A stretch of 64,000 nt of DNA. It comes from Tritrichomonas musculus. Lineage: Eukaryota; Parabasalia; Tritrichomonadida; Tritrichomonadidae. The notes beneath the pieces were generated by a model. That model saw only the letters and a list, made by a program, of their open reading frames with translations, ran no database searches and had not been told where the DNA came from. A program made the position numbers and the translations under genes. This document shows, piece by piece, positions 52,020-62,022 of this stretch (its first letter is position 1; each line of letters starts with the position of its first letter). The stretch spans positions 2,232,001 through 2,296,000 of the forward strand of contig JAPFFF010000023.1 in NCBI GenBank assembly GCA_039105265.1. Direction: 5' to 3'.

Positions 52020-53642
52020 TCAATCTTCTGATAAAGATGAAGAAATAGAAGCCGAAAGAGGCATTGATGAAATATCATCAAGTTGATTAACTGATATACC
52101 TCTTTGATTGTTTTCTGTTATCCTATTCAGCGAAACTAAAGTAGTTTTGCCATGTCTCGTTTTCTTTCTATCTAAATTACGGATTTTCTTGATCTGAAGT
52201 GCTGAATGTAGCTTTGCGTTTTCGGCTTCCTCTTGTTGAAGGTTAAACGATAGTTTTCGAATAATTTCTTTTAATTTTTTGTTTTCTGCCTTTTGATCTT
52301 CGCAAACAGTTTCTATATCTCGTAAAGATGATTCGAAATTTTGAAGCTTGGATTGCCACTTATTTACAACTGAGGACTCGATTGTTTTCTTTTCGGTTTC
52401 AAATGATGTCTTTAGGTTCGAGATTTGATCATCGTAATTTTGGGTTTTATCTTTAATGTCTAATTGTAATGCTTTATTTTGTTTTGTGAGCCTTTTCAGT
52501 TTATTTTTTAATTTTGAATTAATTTCGTTTAAACTGGTATTGAAATTTTCAGTACTCAAAACTGATTTTTTCAATGAAATTAATTCTTCATTTTGTTGAT
52601 TTATTATTGATTCTTTTTCTAAAAAGGAATGACGTAATGAATCAAGGCATATTTTTTGACTTTCAAGCTCCTTTTTACTATTTATTTCTAAAGTTTCTTT
52701 CTCTTTGATCAATGAATTAACTTTTTCATTTGTTTCTCTTTTGATCATTTCAATGTCGGTAAGATATTGTGCATGGAGTTCAGCAACTTCTTGCTCATGT
52801 TGCTCTTGCTGATCCGCAATTTTTGTCTTTAATAATTCGATTTCTTTTTGATAATTTGTAACTTGGTTGAAAAAAATAATTCTTGACTCATCAGCCTTTG
52901 TTTTTGATGCTAAAACGTTTTGGTCATATTGAGTTTGAAGAGAAGCCTTTTCTTTTTCAAGTTCTTGGTTTAAGTTTTGAGTATCTTTAAGTTTCATTTG
53001 AAGATCATGGTTAATCTGTTCTAGCTCTAATATTTTATCTCGTTTCTGTATTATTTCTTGATTTAAACTTTGGATATCAACGTTTGCTTTATCAACTTTT
53101 TCCGTAAGCATTTTAATTGTTTGATTATTTTCTTTTTGGGCTTTCTTTTTAATAGAAATGTTGTTTGTGAGATCTGTGACTTGAGTATATAAATTTTGAT
53201 TTTCGCGCTTTTCTGATTTTAGTGCATTTTTAAGTATTTTGTTCTGTTGTAATAAATCATCAATTTCTGACACTTGCTGATTCATTTGTGTTACAATTTC
53301 ATCGAAAGTTTTGATATTTGTAAAGCCAGAATGCCGTAAGGATCGAAATAGAGATTGAATGCTGTGATTTGATAAGCCCGCCTTTTTTCTTTCTGAAACA
53401 AGAACCTTTCTAATCGTTAAATTCAATGATAATTCTGATTTAAAGAGGGAAAAAAGAGTTTTTAAGACCTTTATTGCAGATGAATCATCACTTTGTTTTG
53501 AATTTTGGATAAATTCTTCGATACACTTTGACTGTTGCAAAATTTCATCTTGAAGGCGCGAGACTTGAATTTCTGATATTGATGACTCATCATCAATGTC
53601 AGAAAAGCTGAAATTCGATGTAGTTGAGGAGAGATTGTTCAT
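52020..53642 (-). CDS. Host coiled-coil protein (540 aa)
   Basis: The start ATG at 53642 gives MNNLSSTTSNFSFSDIDDES. Residues about 1-100 are serine-rich and then globular, with a possible short helical domain (LTIRKVLVSERKKAGLSN). Residues 110-480 are a nearly continuous coiled coil (QINHDLQMKLKDTQNLNQ-type heptads). The C terminus carries a basic patch (RNLDRKKTRHGK) and a serine-rich end. Parabasalid genomes encode many such coiled-coil cytoskeletal or transport proteins. Single exon, intact. A specific function cannot be assigned. Confidence 0.75.
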   Translation of the reverse strand: MNNLSSTTSNFSFSDIDDESSISEIQVSRLQDEILQQSKCIEEFIQNSKQSDDSSAIKVLKTLFSLFKSELSLNLTIRKVLVSERKKAGLSNHSIQSLFRSLRHSGFTNIKTFDEIVTQMNQQVSEIDDLLQQNKILKNALKSEKRENQNLYTQVTDLTNNISIKKKAQKENNQTIKMLTEKVDKANVDIQSLNQEIIQKRDKILELEQINHDLQMKLKDTQNLNQELEKEKASLQTQYDQNVLASKTKADESRIIFFNQVTNYQKEIELLKTKIADQQEQHEQEVAELHAQYLTDIEMIKRETNEKVNSLIKEKETLEINSKKELESQKICLDSLRHSFLEKESIINQQNEELISLKKSVLSTENFNTSLNEINSKLKNKLKRLTKQNKALQLDIKDKTQNYDDQISNLKTSFETEKKTIESSVVNKWQSKLQNFESSLRDIETVCEDQKAENKKLKEIIRKLSFNLQQEEAENAKLHSALQIKKIRNLDRKKTRHGKTTLVSLNRITENNQRGISVNQLDDISSMPLSASISSSLSED

Positions 53643-53746
53643 TGATAGAGATCGTTTACTTTAAACAAAAAGTTTTGATTTGAATAATATCAAATCCATT
53701 CAAAAAATATTTTTTTTTCAGAACCTACTCAATATCAAAAAAAAAA

Positions 53747-53817
53747 TGCATCGCCCGGGAATCGGACCCGGACCCCCACCTTGGCAAGGTGAAATTCTAC
53801 CATTAGACCAGCGATGC
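53747..53817 (-). tRNA. tRNA-Gly (GCC anticodon)
   Basis: On the minus strand, a 7-bp acceptor stem (GCATCGC with GCGATGC) encloses a D arm GTCT-AATGGTA-GAAT, an anticodon arm TCACC-TTGCCAA-GGTGG with anticodon GCC, and a T arm CCGGG-TCCGATT-CCCGG. The discriminator is A and the total is 71 nt without intron. A run of T follows the 3' end on the minus strand (53736-53746), as expected for RNA polymerase III termination. It lies 105 bp upstream of the divergent coiled-coil gene. Confidence 0.93.
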
Positions 53818-53947
53818 TTCATTTTATTTCAATTTTTCAATTACATTAATATATATATATATATTTAAAGGTGAATGAAGGAATATTGTCAAATTGGACC
53901 AATATTTGGTCAAAAATTATAATATTTAAAAAATGAGTATTTCAGAG

Positions 53948-54370
53948 AATGATTCTTTCGTCAGAACTAGGTCATTTTGATATTGTTCGAGAATTATTGA
54001 ATCAAGAAAATATTGATATCAACATCAGAACCATTTAAATATAAAATATTAATAATGTCCAAATCTAACATTTTCATAATATTTAAATGTTCAAACATTT
54101 ATGGAATATTATTTTCACATTAATAATACAGCATTAATTTGTGCAGCAATTAATAACCAATTAGAAGTAGTTCGAGAATTACTATCACACGAAAATATTG
54201 ATATCAACATCAAAAAAATTTTAAATATAAAATATTCATGAAGTCCAAATATCAAATTTTCATGATATTTCAATATTCAAACATTTATGGAATTATAAAT
54301 CCTTTTCTTAAAAAACAGCAATTGACTACGCGAGACAAAATAAACATCAAGAAATTATTGGCCTTTAATC
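53948..54370 (+). pseudogene. Ankyrin-repeat relic with regularly spaced noncoding spacers
   Basis: Three ankyrin-type coding pieces can be read: GHFDIVRELLNQENIDINI, then NNQLEVVRELLSHENIDINI, then TAIDYARQNKHQEIIGL and a stop. They are separated by two similar A+T-rich spacers of about 90 bp sharing AAATATAAAATATT and TTCAAACATTTATGGAATT. The coding pieces are in different frames and no start is evident, so this is a decayed gene. The repeating coding-plus-spacer unit (about 190 bp) suggests duplication of a whole unit. Ankyrin families are abundant in parabasalids. Confidence 0.6.
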
Positions 54371-54599
54371 AAGTTCATGTATTCAACCGAACACAACATG
54401 AACGAAATCAAACATGATTACTGGAAATTGATGTCCAAATATTTCAGTATCAACAGAATAATATATATTATATAGTTATATAAAAGTTTCAGAATTTTAT
54501 TCAACTTTTAACTAATTGATTTTTATTTCGAATATGTTTTACAATATATTAAATTGTATGATATGTGATATAATAAATGGGAAATGTTCACTTATAATT

Positions 54600-54730
54600 T
54601 TTTCACATCACTTTTATCACTTTTTTTACTCTATCGTTTTTTACTACGTATTTTTTTCACATCACTTTTATCACTTTTTTTACTCTATCGTTTTTTACTA
54701 CGTATTTTTTTCACATCACTTTTTTCACTT
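54600..54730. repeat. 52-bp tandem repeat (TTTTTCACATCACTTTTATC unit), about 2.5 copies
   Basis: Two full copies of a 52-bp unit and a partial third, containing TTTTTCACATCACTTTTATC and TCGTTTTTTACTACGTAT. Frames through it are repeat artefacts. It is followed by a less A+T-rich stretch (about 54740-54920) with a 60-codon frame of uncertain meaning. Confidence 0.75.
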
Positions 54731-54939
54731 TTTTTAATACGCTTTCCCTCTCAAAATTGAAAGAACCAAAAATCCAAAAAATCAGAACACATAACATTTC
54801 GGCTCCAGAGCCCTCTAGGGATGCACGAAAAATCTGGAAAAAATCTATTTTGATCTTTGATGCCTTAAAGTTACTACAAAAGATCCACGCAAGCCGACGA
54901 CATTTCCTTGTCACAGATATTTATTTAATTATTTTCTAA

Positions 54940-56575
54940 ACGCAAAAATAATTTTTTTTTAGTGGTTTAAGCTTGTAAATTTGGTGAAATAAACGTTTTT
55001 TGGGTTTTAAAAATCACCAAATGTAACCATATTATTGTCAAATAAATTTTATTAATAAAATTTAGTTTTATCAAAAGTCATAAACCATTGAATTATTTGA
55101 AAGAGGAATTAAATGAGTTTTATCAAAAGTCATATTAATAATCGATAAGATTTTCTCAGTAAAAAAATGTTATTTTTTGAATATTACAAAATAATTGTAT
55201 GATCTGTATAATATATCATATAAAATAATAATAAAAAGCTCATTTATATTGACGATGAAAAACCAAATAACCGATTTCACCAAAAGCCCAGGGCAATCGT
55301 TTTTGTTCCCAGACAAACCTAGTCAAATTTTGTTCCCACTGGTCAATTAAATTGAACTTATAAAAAAAAAATATAGATAAGATTTTATGTTCCAAATTTT
55401 TCCCAGTGTTTTTGCCCCGACCGTGGGGTCTCGGCTACGCCTTCGCTACGATCAGGCTTCGCTCGACGCCCACTTGGGGCAGTAGAAACCCTGGGAAAAT
55501 TATGGAAAAATATAAAATCTTTCTTCATTTTTTTTTTTTTAAATCAATAATTGACCTTGGGAACAAAATTTGACTAGGTTTGTCTGGGAACAAAAACGAT
55601 TGCCCAAAAGCCCAGGTCTTGGGCTTTTGGCGACAGCATTCAATTTTGAATAGTTTACATATATTTTGGAGATCACCAAAACGGTTTTTTTGGCGATGGT
55701 GATTTGTAAAGCTTTCAAAATATCATATATAAAATAAAAAAAAAATAAGATATAAATATATAAAAGCATTTTTCAAATTGATAATAAATTTTTTTTCATT
55801 TATATTTTAAATATATACCGATATAAAATGTATTTAAAATATTAATAGTATTTATATTTTTATGAATATTTATAGCCGAATAATAAATAATGCATTGAAA
55901 TAATTCATTGAAATATTAATAGTATTTATATTTTTATGAATATATATAGCCGAGTAATTAAATAAATTCATTGAATTTATTGAATGTTGATTCGTAAATT
56001 GAATTATTATTTAATCAAATATCATTTAATCATTTTATTTAATAATTCATAAGAAATAACTTTTTAAAAGATTTATTAAAATCGCCAAAAGACCAGAAAG
56101 AATCACCAAGACCAGGTCTTTTTTTTTTACATTTGGGTATATTTTACAAGCTTAAGTGGTTGATTATTATAGAGCAACGTATTCTAAACAAACATTTTCA
56201 ATCCCGAAGTCAAACTCCGATTTTTTAAGAAAGATGTACATAATTCAATCATTTGAATTATCAAAAAAATGAATCAAATTCGTGTTTTAATAAGCTGGGA
56301 TAGTAAAATATATCGTTTTTTAAAGATGTATATTGTTTTAAATTGTATTATAAACTTTTTAAAATTTGGCCTAAAATTCAATGAGATTTCTCAAAGAAGA
56401 TGATGAAGTACTTTTGAAAGATAGTATTAATACCATTTACGCATTTCTTATGAACAGTTTTGGTGAAATTACATAAAATTTTTTCATAATTTTGAAATGA
56501 AATAACTTTGAATCAATAATGAACCAAATATCGATAGAAATAAAATCATCCTTTGTTAACAAACCATTTATTGCT

Positions 56576-56610
<35 letters not shown>

Positions 56611-57347
56611 TGAAAATACTGAATTTCATAGATTGCTTAAAGAAAGTCAAAGGCAAGATATCATTGATTGTATAATTTTTATACAATGATAAAATTACAA
56701 ATTATTTTTCATATCCTTGTAAATTTCCAAAATATTATCAATAATTAAATTAGAACATAAATTTCTTTGATTTTTAATTATATTCATATATTCAATATAT
56801 AAATATATTTTAAGATCGTCTTTTAATCATCATGTATTGTAAATTTTGTTATTATAAGCAAAGATCATCATGTATAAATAATTTCATTAATGGTATTAAT
56901 GAAACTTAGTAAGTCATGAAAAATGGCGGTTATATTTCTTTTTTTTTTTTTTTTTTTTAAGAAATTACTAATAAGAAAGAGTAACATATCATATTAAATG
57001 TGTAATTTCATTGTATAAAGCAGAAATGTTTCAATTCAAATAATATTCAACTTTTAAAAATGATTTTATATATATATTTTAAGATTCAATGTTTGCAGTA
57101 ATATGAAAATGGTCAGCATTATAACTCCAAAAAATTTTATAACTTCATTCATATATGCAAATGTATATATTTATTGAAAGCATTCATTTGCTTGACATGA
57201 TTTTTCTTTTTATAAAATCTATCATTTAAATCTCTATTAACTAAAATTGTCATAAATAACAAAACAAAGTTATTCAACATTTAAATTGATAGGGATTTAT
57301 TTTTGAATTAATAAACGATAAACGGTTATATTCAAATTTAATATCAA
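54940..57347. other. Gene-poor repeat region with nested foldback element
   Basis: About 2.4 kb with no supported gene. It contains the 315-bp foldback element (55291-55605), a weak inverted pair around TAAGCTTGTAAA (54972 and 56147) that may mark an older enclosing element, a tandem copy of about 75 bp (about 55840-55975), and homopolymer runs (A at 56583-56610, T at 56940-56958). Confidence 0.5.
55291..55605. mobile_element. 315-bp foldback MITE with 9-bp target duplication (MULE-like)
   Basis: Arms beginning GGGCAATCGTTTTTGTTCCC are inverted over about 60 bp at each end and continue as an imperfect hairpin (TTCCAAATTTTTCCCAGTG near the centre). The middle is unusually G+C-rich (55417-55486). 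The element is flanked by AAAAGCCCA at 55282-55290 and 55606-55614. Nine-bp duplications with long inverted ends are typical of Mutator-like nonautonomous elements. It has no coding capacity. Confidence 0.75.
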
Positions 57348-57746
57348 ATGGAAGTTGAACCAAACTGGGGGAAAATAATTGTTGTAAGTAAATACGGCGC
57401 ATTTGTATATGAATTAAACGAATCCGAAAAATTGATTTCCAAGTTTAAAAGAAGAAAGAGCAGAAAAGATGTAACAACGAAATATAAACATTATTTAATA
57501 AAGCATCCAAATATCGAGAAAGTCAATATGAAAGATATAGAATCAGAAACAATTGAAATATCATCGCCAATTGTTAATTCGCAAATGAACACGAATAACC
57601 AAGATAACTTCCAAAATAATCTAGAGAATGAAGTGATATTAAATTCTAATGAATCAAAATCTTTCGAACTTGAGCATTGGACTGATGAAAATTATCAATT
57701 TGATGAAGAGTCAGATAAGATCATTGATGATAATATTTTTTTATAA
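57348..57746 (+). CDS. Small host protein of unknown function, tandem copy 1 (132 aa)
   Basis: The product MEVEPNWGKIIVVSKYGAFV has a basic stretch (KFKRRKSRKDVTTKYKHYL) and then a polar, acidic C-terminal half. A second copy lies 1.5 kb downstream with about 90 percent identity, and the duplication includes 130 bp of leader and 150 bp or more of trailer. Conservation concentrated in the coding part and its sense frame supports a real gene. The N terminus could bind nucleic acid, as in short chromo- or Myb-like host proteins, but no family is recognised. Confidence 0.6.
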   Translation: MEVEPNWGKIIVVSKYGAFVYELNESEKLISKFKRRKSRKDVTTKYKHYLIKHPNIEKVNMKDIESETIEISSPIVNSQMNTNNQDNFQNNLENEVILNSNESKSFELEHWTDENYQFDEESDKIIDDNIFL

Positions 57747-58248
57747 TTTCATAATTTTTTTTTTTTTAAATCACATGGTATATACAACCAATTGTAAGCT
57801 TATGGCATAATTTTTTAGAATCACTTATTAAAGAATATTATATTATTTCATTAAAGAACTTATAATAAACAAATATTTTAAAAATCTTGACTTGCTTTAT
57901 ATTTCTTTGAAAAGTCTTTGAAATGATTGAAAGAATGGAAGAAATAAACTCAAAAAAAAATATAAATCGAAAAACCTTTTTTATCACTCATCAAAGATAA
58001 TCAAAACTTATAATAATGACATTTATTAATTTTCTTATTGTTATTGAATATTTTGATGTATTATGAAAATTTTATATGAGCTTTTTATTATTATTTTATA
58101 TGATATACAAAGTAAATACTTGAAAATTGCGCAAGAGAAAAAAAAATTCAATTATTCGATTATTAAATTTTTTTATGACTATTTATCTATATTATTAATA
58201 GAATATAATCTTTTTATTAATCTCTGAAATATCTTGCCTTTCTTTAGT

Positions 58249-58282
<34 letters not shown>

Positions 58283-58890
58283 ACTTTTTCCAATTTTTTT
58301 GACTTATTTGACTTGTTTGAAATTTTTTTTTTGACTTGGATCATTATAATTGATAAACATTCAGCATATAGCATTTTTTAATTTATTATTGAGATCAATT
58401 ATGCATGCTATTTTCTTAAATGCTTTCTTTTTATATCATTAATATTAGTTTTTGATTTACACAAACAATGAAATTAATACTATTAATTTTTTTTGATACT
58501 ATTACTAATCAATTTGAAAAGAATGCCTTATTATTAATTTCTTGATTTTGATTTAAAAAAGATATTTAAGTTGAGGTGATATCATTGTGCACTCATCCAT
58601 TCAATAGTGTAGAAATAAACTGCTATTCTAAAATAAAAATCGGTATTCATGCTAATAATACTATTATTTAATTAAAAAATAGAAAAAAATTCTTGACTCA
58701 AAATTCTTGACGTGGCAATGTCGCAATTCCGCCACAAGTCGTAATGGCGGTTTCATTAAATCTATCATTTAAATCTCTATTAACTAAAATTGTCATAAAT
58801 AACAAAACAAAGTTATTCAACATTTAAATTGATAGGGATTTAATTTTGAATTAATAAACGATAAACGGTTATATTCAAATTTAATATCAA
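57747..58890. other. Noncoding spacer between the two gene copies
   Basis: The left part (to about 57920) is shared with the trailer of copy 2, and the right part (from about 58757) is shared with the leader of copy 1. Between them is unique A+T-rich sequence with a 32-base T run near 58250 and a short near-palindrome TTCCGCCACAAGTCGTAATG near 58726. No gene is seen. Confidence 0.5.
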
Positions 58891-59289
58891 ATGGAAGTTG
58901 AACCAAACTGGGGGAAAATAATTGTTGCAAGTAAATACGGCGCATTTGTATATGAATTAAACGAATCCGAGAAATTGATTTTCAAGTTTAAAAGAAGAAA
59001 GAAGAGAAAAGATGTAACAACAAAATATAAACATTATTTATATAAGCATCCAAATATCGAGAAGGTCAATATGAAAGATTTGGAATCAGAAACAATAGAA
59101 ATGCCATCGCCAATTGTTAATTCGCAAATGAACACGAATAACCAAGATAACTTCAATAATAATCAAGAGAATGAAGTGATATTAAATTCTAATGAATCAA
59201 AATCTTTCGAACTTGAGCATTGGTCACATGAAAATTATCAATTTGATGAAGAGTCAGATAATATCATTAATGAAAATTTATATTTATAA
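58891..59289 (+). CDS. Small host protein of unknown function, tandem copy 2 (132 aa)
   Basis: The product MEVEPNWGKIIVASKYGAFV is the same length as the product at 57348, with about a dozen substitutions spread along the protein, mostly conservative, and no frame damage. Both copies have matching 5' leaders ending AATATCAAATGG, so promoter and coding parts were duplicated together. The function is unknown. Confidence 0.6.
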   Translation: MEVEPNWGKIIVASKYGAFVYELNESEKLIFKFKRRKKRKDVTTKYKHYLYKHPNIEKVNMKDLESETIEMPSPIVNSQMNTNNQDNFNNNQENEVILNSNESKSFELEHWSHENYQFDEESDNIINENLYL

Positions 59290-61028
59290 TTTCATAATTT
59301 TTTTTTTTTTTTTTTAAATCACATGGTATATACAACCAATTGTAAGCTTATGGCATAATTTTTTAGAATCACTTATTAAAGAATATTATATTATTTCATT
59401 AAAGAACTTATAATAAACAAAAATTTTAAAAATCTTAACTTGCTTTATATTTCTTTGAAAAGTCTTTGAAATATATAGTTATTGAATATTTTGCTGTATT
59501 ATGATGATTGCTTCAAATATTATCAACTTGTCCATATCTTTTCTTTTTTGTCCCTTTTTTTAACTTTGATGATTGCGAATTTTTCATTTTAAATTAATTA
59601 TAAAATTCATCATAATTAATTTCTTCTGGTTTTTCTTTAAAACAAAAAGCATTTGTTAGAAAAATAAATTCACATAAATTATAGATTTTCAATGGATTTT
59701 CGATATATTTACCCTTAATAAAAACATCATCGAAAATAATCAGAAAAAGTTTCATTGTCAAATAATCTCGCAGCTATTTTATTTAACTAATTACAATCGT
59801 TACAAATAAAATTCGTTTCATCAATAATTTGAAAATCATTTGATTCTTCGCATGCCCAAACAGAAATTAGTAACGAGAATAACCGCAATATAGATCATAT
59901 TAATTCTGAAGTATATCAAAACTTACGAACGAAGGGAAATTTGAATCACACAATTGGAAATGTTGAACATGAACCTAACCTCTCTGCCAATGAAATGGAT
60001 ACTGCTCATTTGCAGTGCCTGGATGCACCTTCATCACATCATCAAGTAATTATTATCTTCCAAGCAACGAAAACAAAGAAAAATTGTCTTTCCAATCCAT
60101 CATATCACAATGAAAGGTTCAATCAGACACAATCGGCAACCTGGAGGGAAAGAGAAAACATACAAAAAAGCAAATTGCAAATCTATCTCTAATTAGGCTT
60201 GTCAAAAAGGCATCAGCAGGAGCAAGTGGCCCGAGGTGACCTTAGGGTCCAGTCCAAGCGGGGCGCATGATGACCCTGGGATTGGCTGGCCCGTCCAAAC
60301 CGTTTTTATGCCATTGCTGGGCAAAAAACTTATGAAAAAGTTTATAAAAAAAAAATAATATAGTCTAGAGTAAACTCCCCTTACCAAATCTCTATATAAA
60401 AGAGTTAGAATCATAATATTATATATACATATAGATTAAATGTTCATTTGATAATATAATTATTATTATTTAAAAAATGTTTATTTTATATTTAGATATT
60501 AGTATTTAAAAATGCATTCTATTCAATTTTTTATTCAAAAATTTGAATAAAAAATGGTATGTTGTTTTTTTCGATAAAAAATTAAAGGAATCCTTCGGTA
60601 GGGGGTTTTCCTTTAAACTATACTTTTTTTTTTTTTTAATATCCAGTTTGTCAGATATTAAATAGTCAATTGAATTTTCAGATAGGTTACTTGATACCAA
60701 ATATGGTCATCTTAAGCTTTTTTTGGATGTAAAATTAATTCCACATCTTTAGCATTTTGTTATAAAATAAATTAGAGTATTGGCTTTAAATTGCATTTCT
60801 TTATAAAATAAACGATAATATGTAGACTTATAATGGGAGTAATGGAATACTTTTATATAAATGTATAAATTATAATTTTCTCTTATTTTGAGATATGGCT
60901 ACTATTTTATTTATAATCTTGAAAATTAAAAAATATAAACATATATATATTATTATTTAGTTTTGTGAACTTTACAAATATTTTTTGTATTTTGTGTGGA
61001 AAAAGCGGTTAGAAGAAGCCTAGTCTAA
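59290..61028. other. Gene-poor interval with a G+C-rich island
   Basis: After the duplicated trailer (to about 59475) no gene is convincing; an 83-codon frame at 59941-60192 lacks an ATG and known features. A clearly G+C-rich island of about 110 bp (60205-60310), with GGCCCGAGGTGACC and GGGTCC/GGACCC words, stands out against the A+T background. A hairpin-like AAAGGAATCCTTCGG/CCTTT lies near 60585-60615. Confidence 0.45.
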
Positions 61029-61660
61029 ATGAAGCGTATTTTATCTATTTCTAATTTTCAGATATTAAATGCATCGTTGCAGGTGATTCTAATGTAGATA
61101 AAACTTCATTAGTTGTCCAATATTCAACACAGGCTCGACTTGTTGGATATATTCCAGTTGTTAATGATAATTATTCCTGTAATACTCTCTTTGAAGATAA
61201 ACCAATAAACTTGCAACTTTGGAAAGTAGATGGTAATGACCCTAAACAACTTAGATCATTATCTTATCCACAAACAGATGTTTTTATCATCGTTTTTTCC
61301 CTAGTGAATCCTCAATCATTGGAAAATGTTGAACAAATCTGGGTTCCTGAAATTAAAGAAAATTGTCCAAATACTGCATACATTCTAGCTGGAAGTAGAA
61401 GTAAAAATCGTGATGAGTTTCCACAACATGAAGATGAGTTCAGTGCAAAATGCTGGTCCCCAGTTTCCAAAGAAAAAGGAATAGAAATGATGAAAAAAGT
61501 CAAAGCACTTGATTACATTGAATTTTCTGTAGAAAACAATAAACAAGTGGATCAAGTTTTTGAGTCCGCAATGAGATGTGTTATACATCCAAAAGAAGAA
61601 AAAAAAGAGAAGCCAGAGAAACCAAAAAAACGCTTTTTCTGGCAAAAATCTAAAAAATAA
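61029..61660 (+). CDS. Aberrant Rho/Rac-like small GTPase with a 26-nt intron (201 aa)
   Basis: Exon 1 is ATGAAGC (61029-61035), then an intron GTATTTT to TTTTCAG (61036-61061), then exon 2 from 61062. This gives MKHIKCIVAGDSNVDKTSLV, a typical Rho start. The P-loop GDSNVDKT has Asp where Gly is usual. Where DTAG is expected there is KVDGNDPKQL, so the switch II glutamine is absent. Rho landmarks remain: LSYPQTDVFIIVFSLVNPQSLENV, then WVPEIKENCPNTAYILAGSRSKNRDEF. The tail is polybasic (KKEKPEKPKKRFFWQKSKK) with no CAAX box, so membrane attachment would be electrostatic. Nucleotide hydrolysis is probably lost. Short introns near 25 nt are known in parabasalids; the exact splice is inferred and explains the missing start. 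Confidence 0.65.
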
Positions 61661-62022
61661 CTCTTTAATTGAAACAATCTTTCTTTGAATAAACCATTTT
61701 CTTTGAAAACATTAATTAATTCATAAAAGTGTTTTAATATTTGTTTTTATCAATATTCAAATATAAACGAATTATAAACTAAGTTTTTTAATTTGTCCCT
61801 TCTTATCGTCCTCTCAAATTTGAATAAAGCTAAATATTTTTTTTTAAGTTATAATGGCATGATTACTTTCATTCATCTCAGGTTGAGGCTCCCGCTATTA
61901 CCTTAACCAATTGGGCTTAGCCCTCAAAGGCTCCCAAAGCTATTTAAAATGCATTTTTCCTGAATAAATAACTTTTTTATATTCTTTTTTATTTATTTTC
62001 ATCTTCTCAAAATTGAAAGATA
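61661..62022. other. Intergenic region left of the pogo-like element
   Basis: No gene. It contains TAAACTAAGTTTTTTAATT at 61775-61793, which is exactly inverted at 63827-63845, and the word TAATTTGTCCCTTCTTATCG, repeated directly at about 63741 with one change. A tRNA-like A-box word (CCCAATTGGTTAAGG on the minus strand) lies near 61900, but no complete tRNA can be folded. Confidence 0.4.

Noticed and set aside
54757-54939. 60-residue plus-strand frame after the 52-bp repeat
   Set aside because: It is slightly less A+T-rich than its surroundings and may be a piece of an old repeat, but it is too short and unmatched to call a gene.
59941-60192. 83-residue plus-strand frame
   Set aside because: There is no ATG at its start, no recognised features, and low agreement with host codon use.
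61880-61950. A tRNA gene on the minus strand
   Set aside because: An A-box-like word CCCAATTGGTTAAGG is present, but no acceptor stem, anticodon arm or clear B box can be placed; at best it is a tRNA-derived relic.
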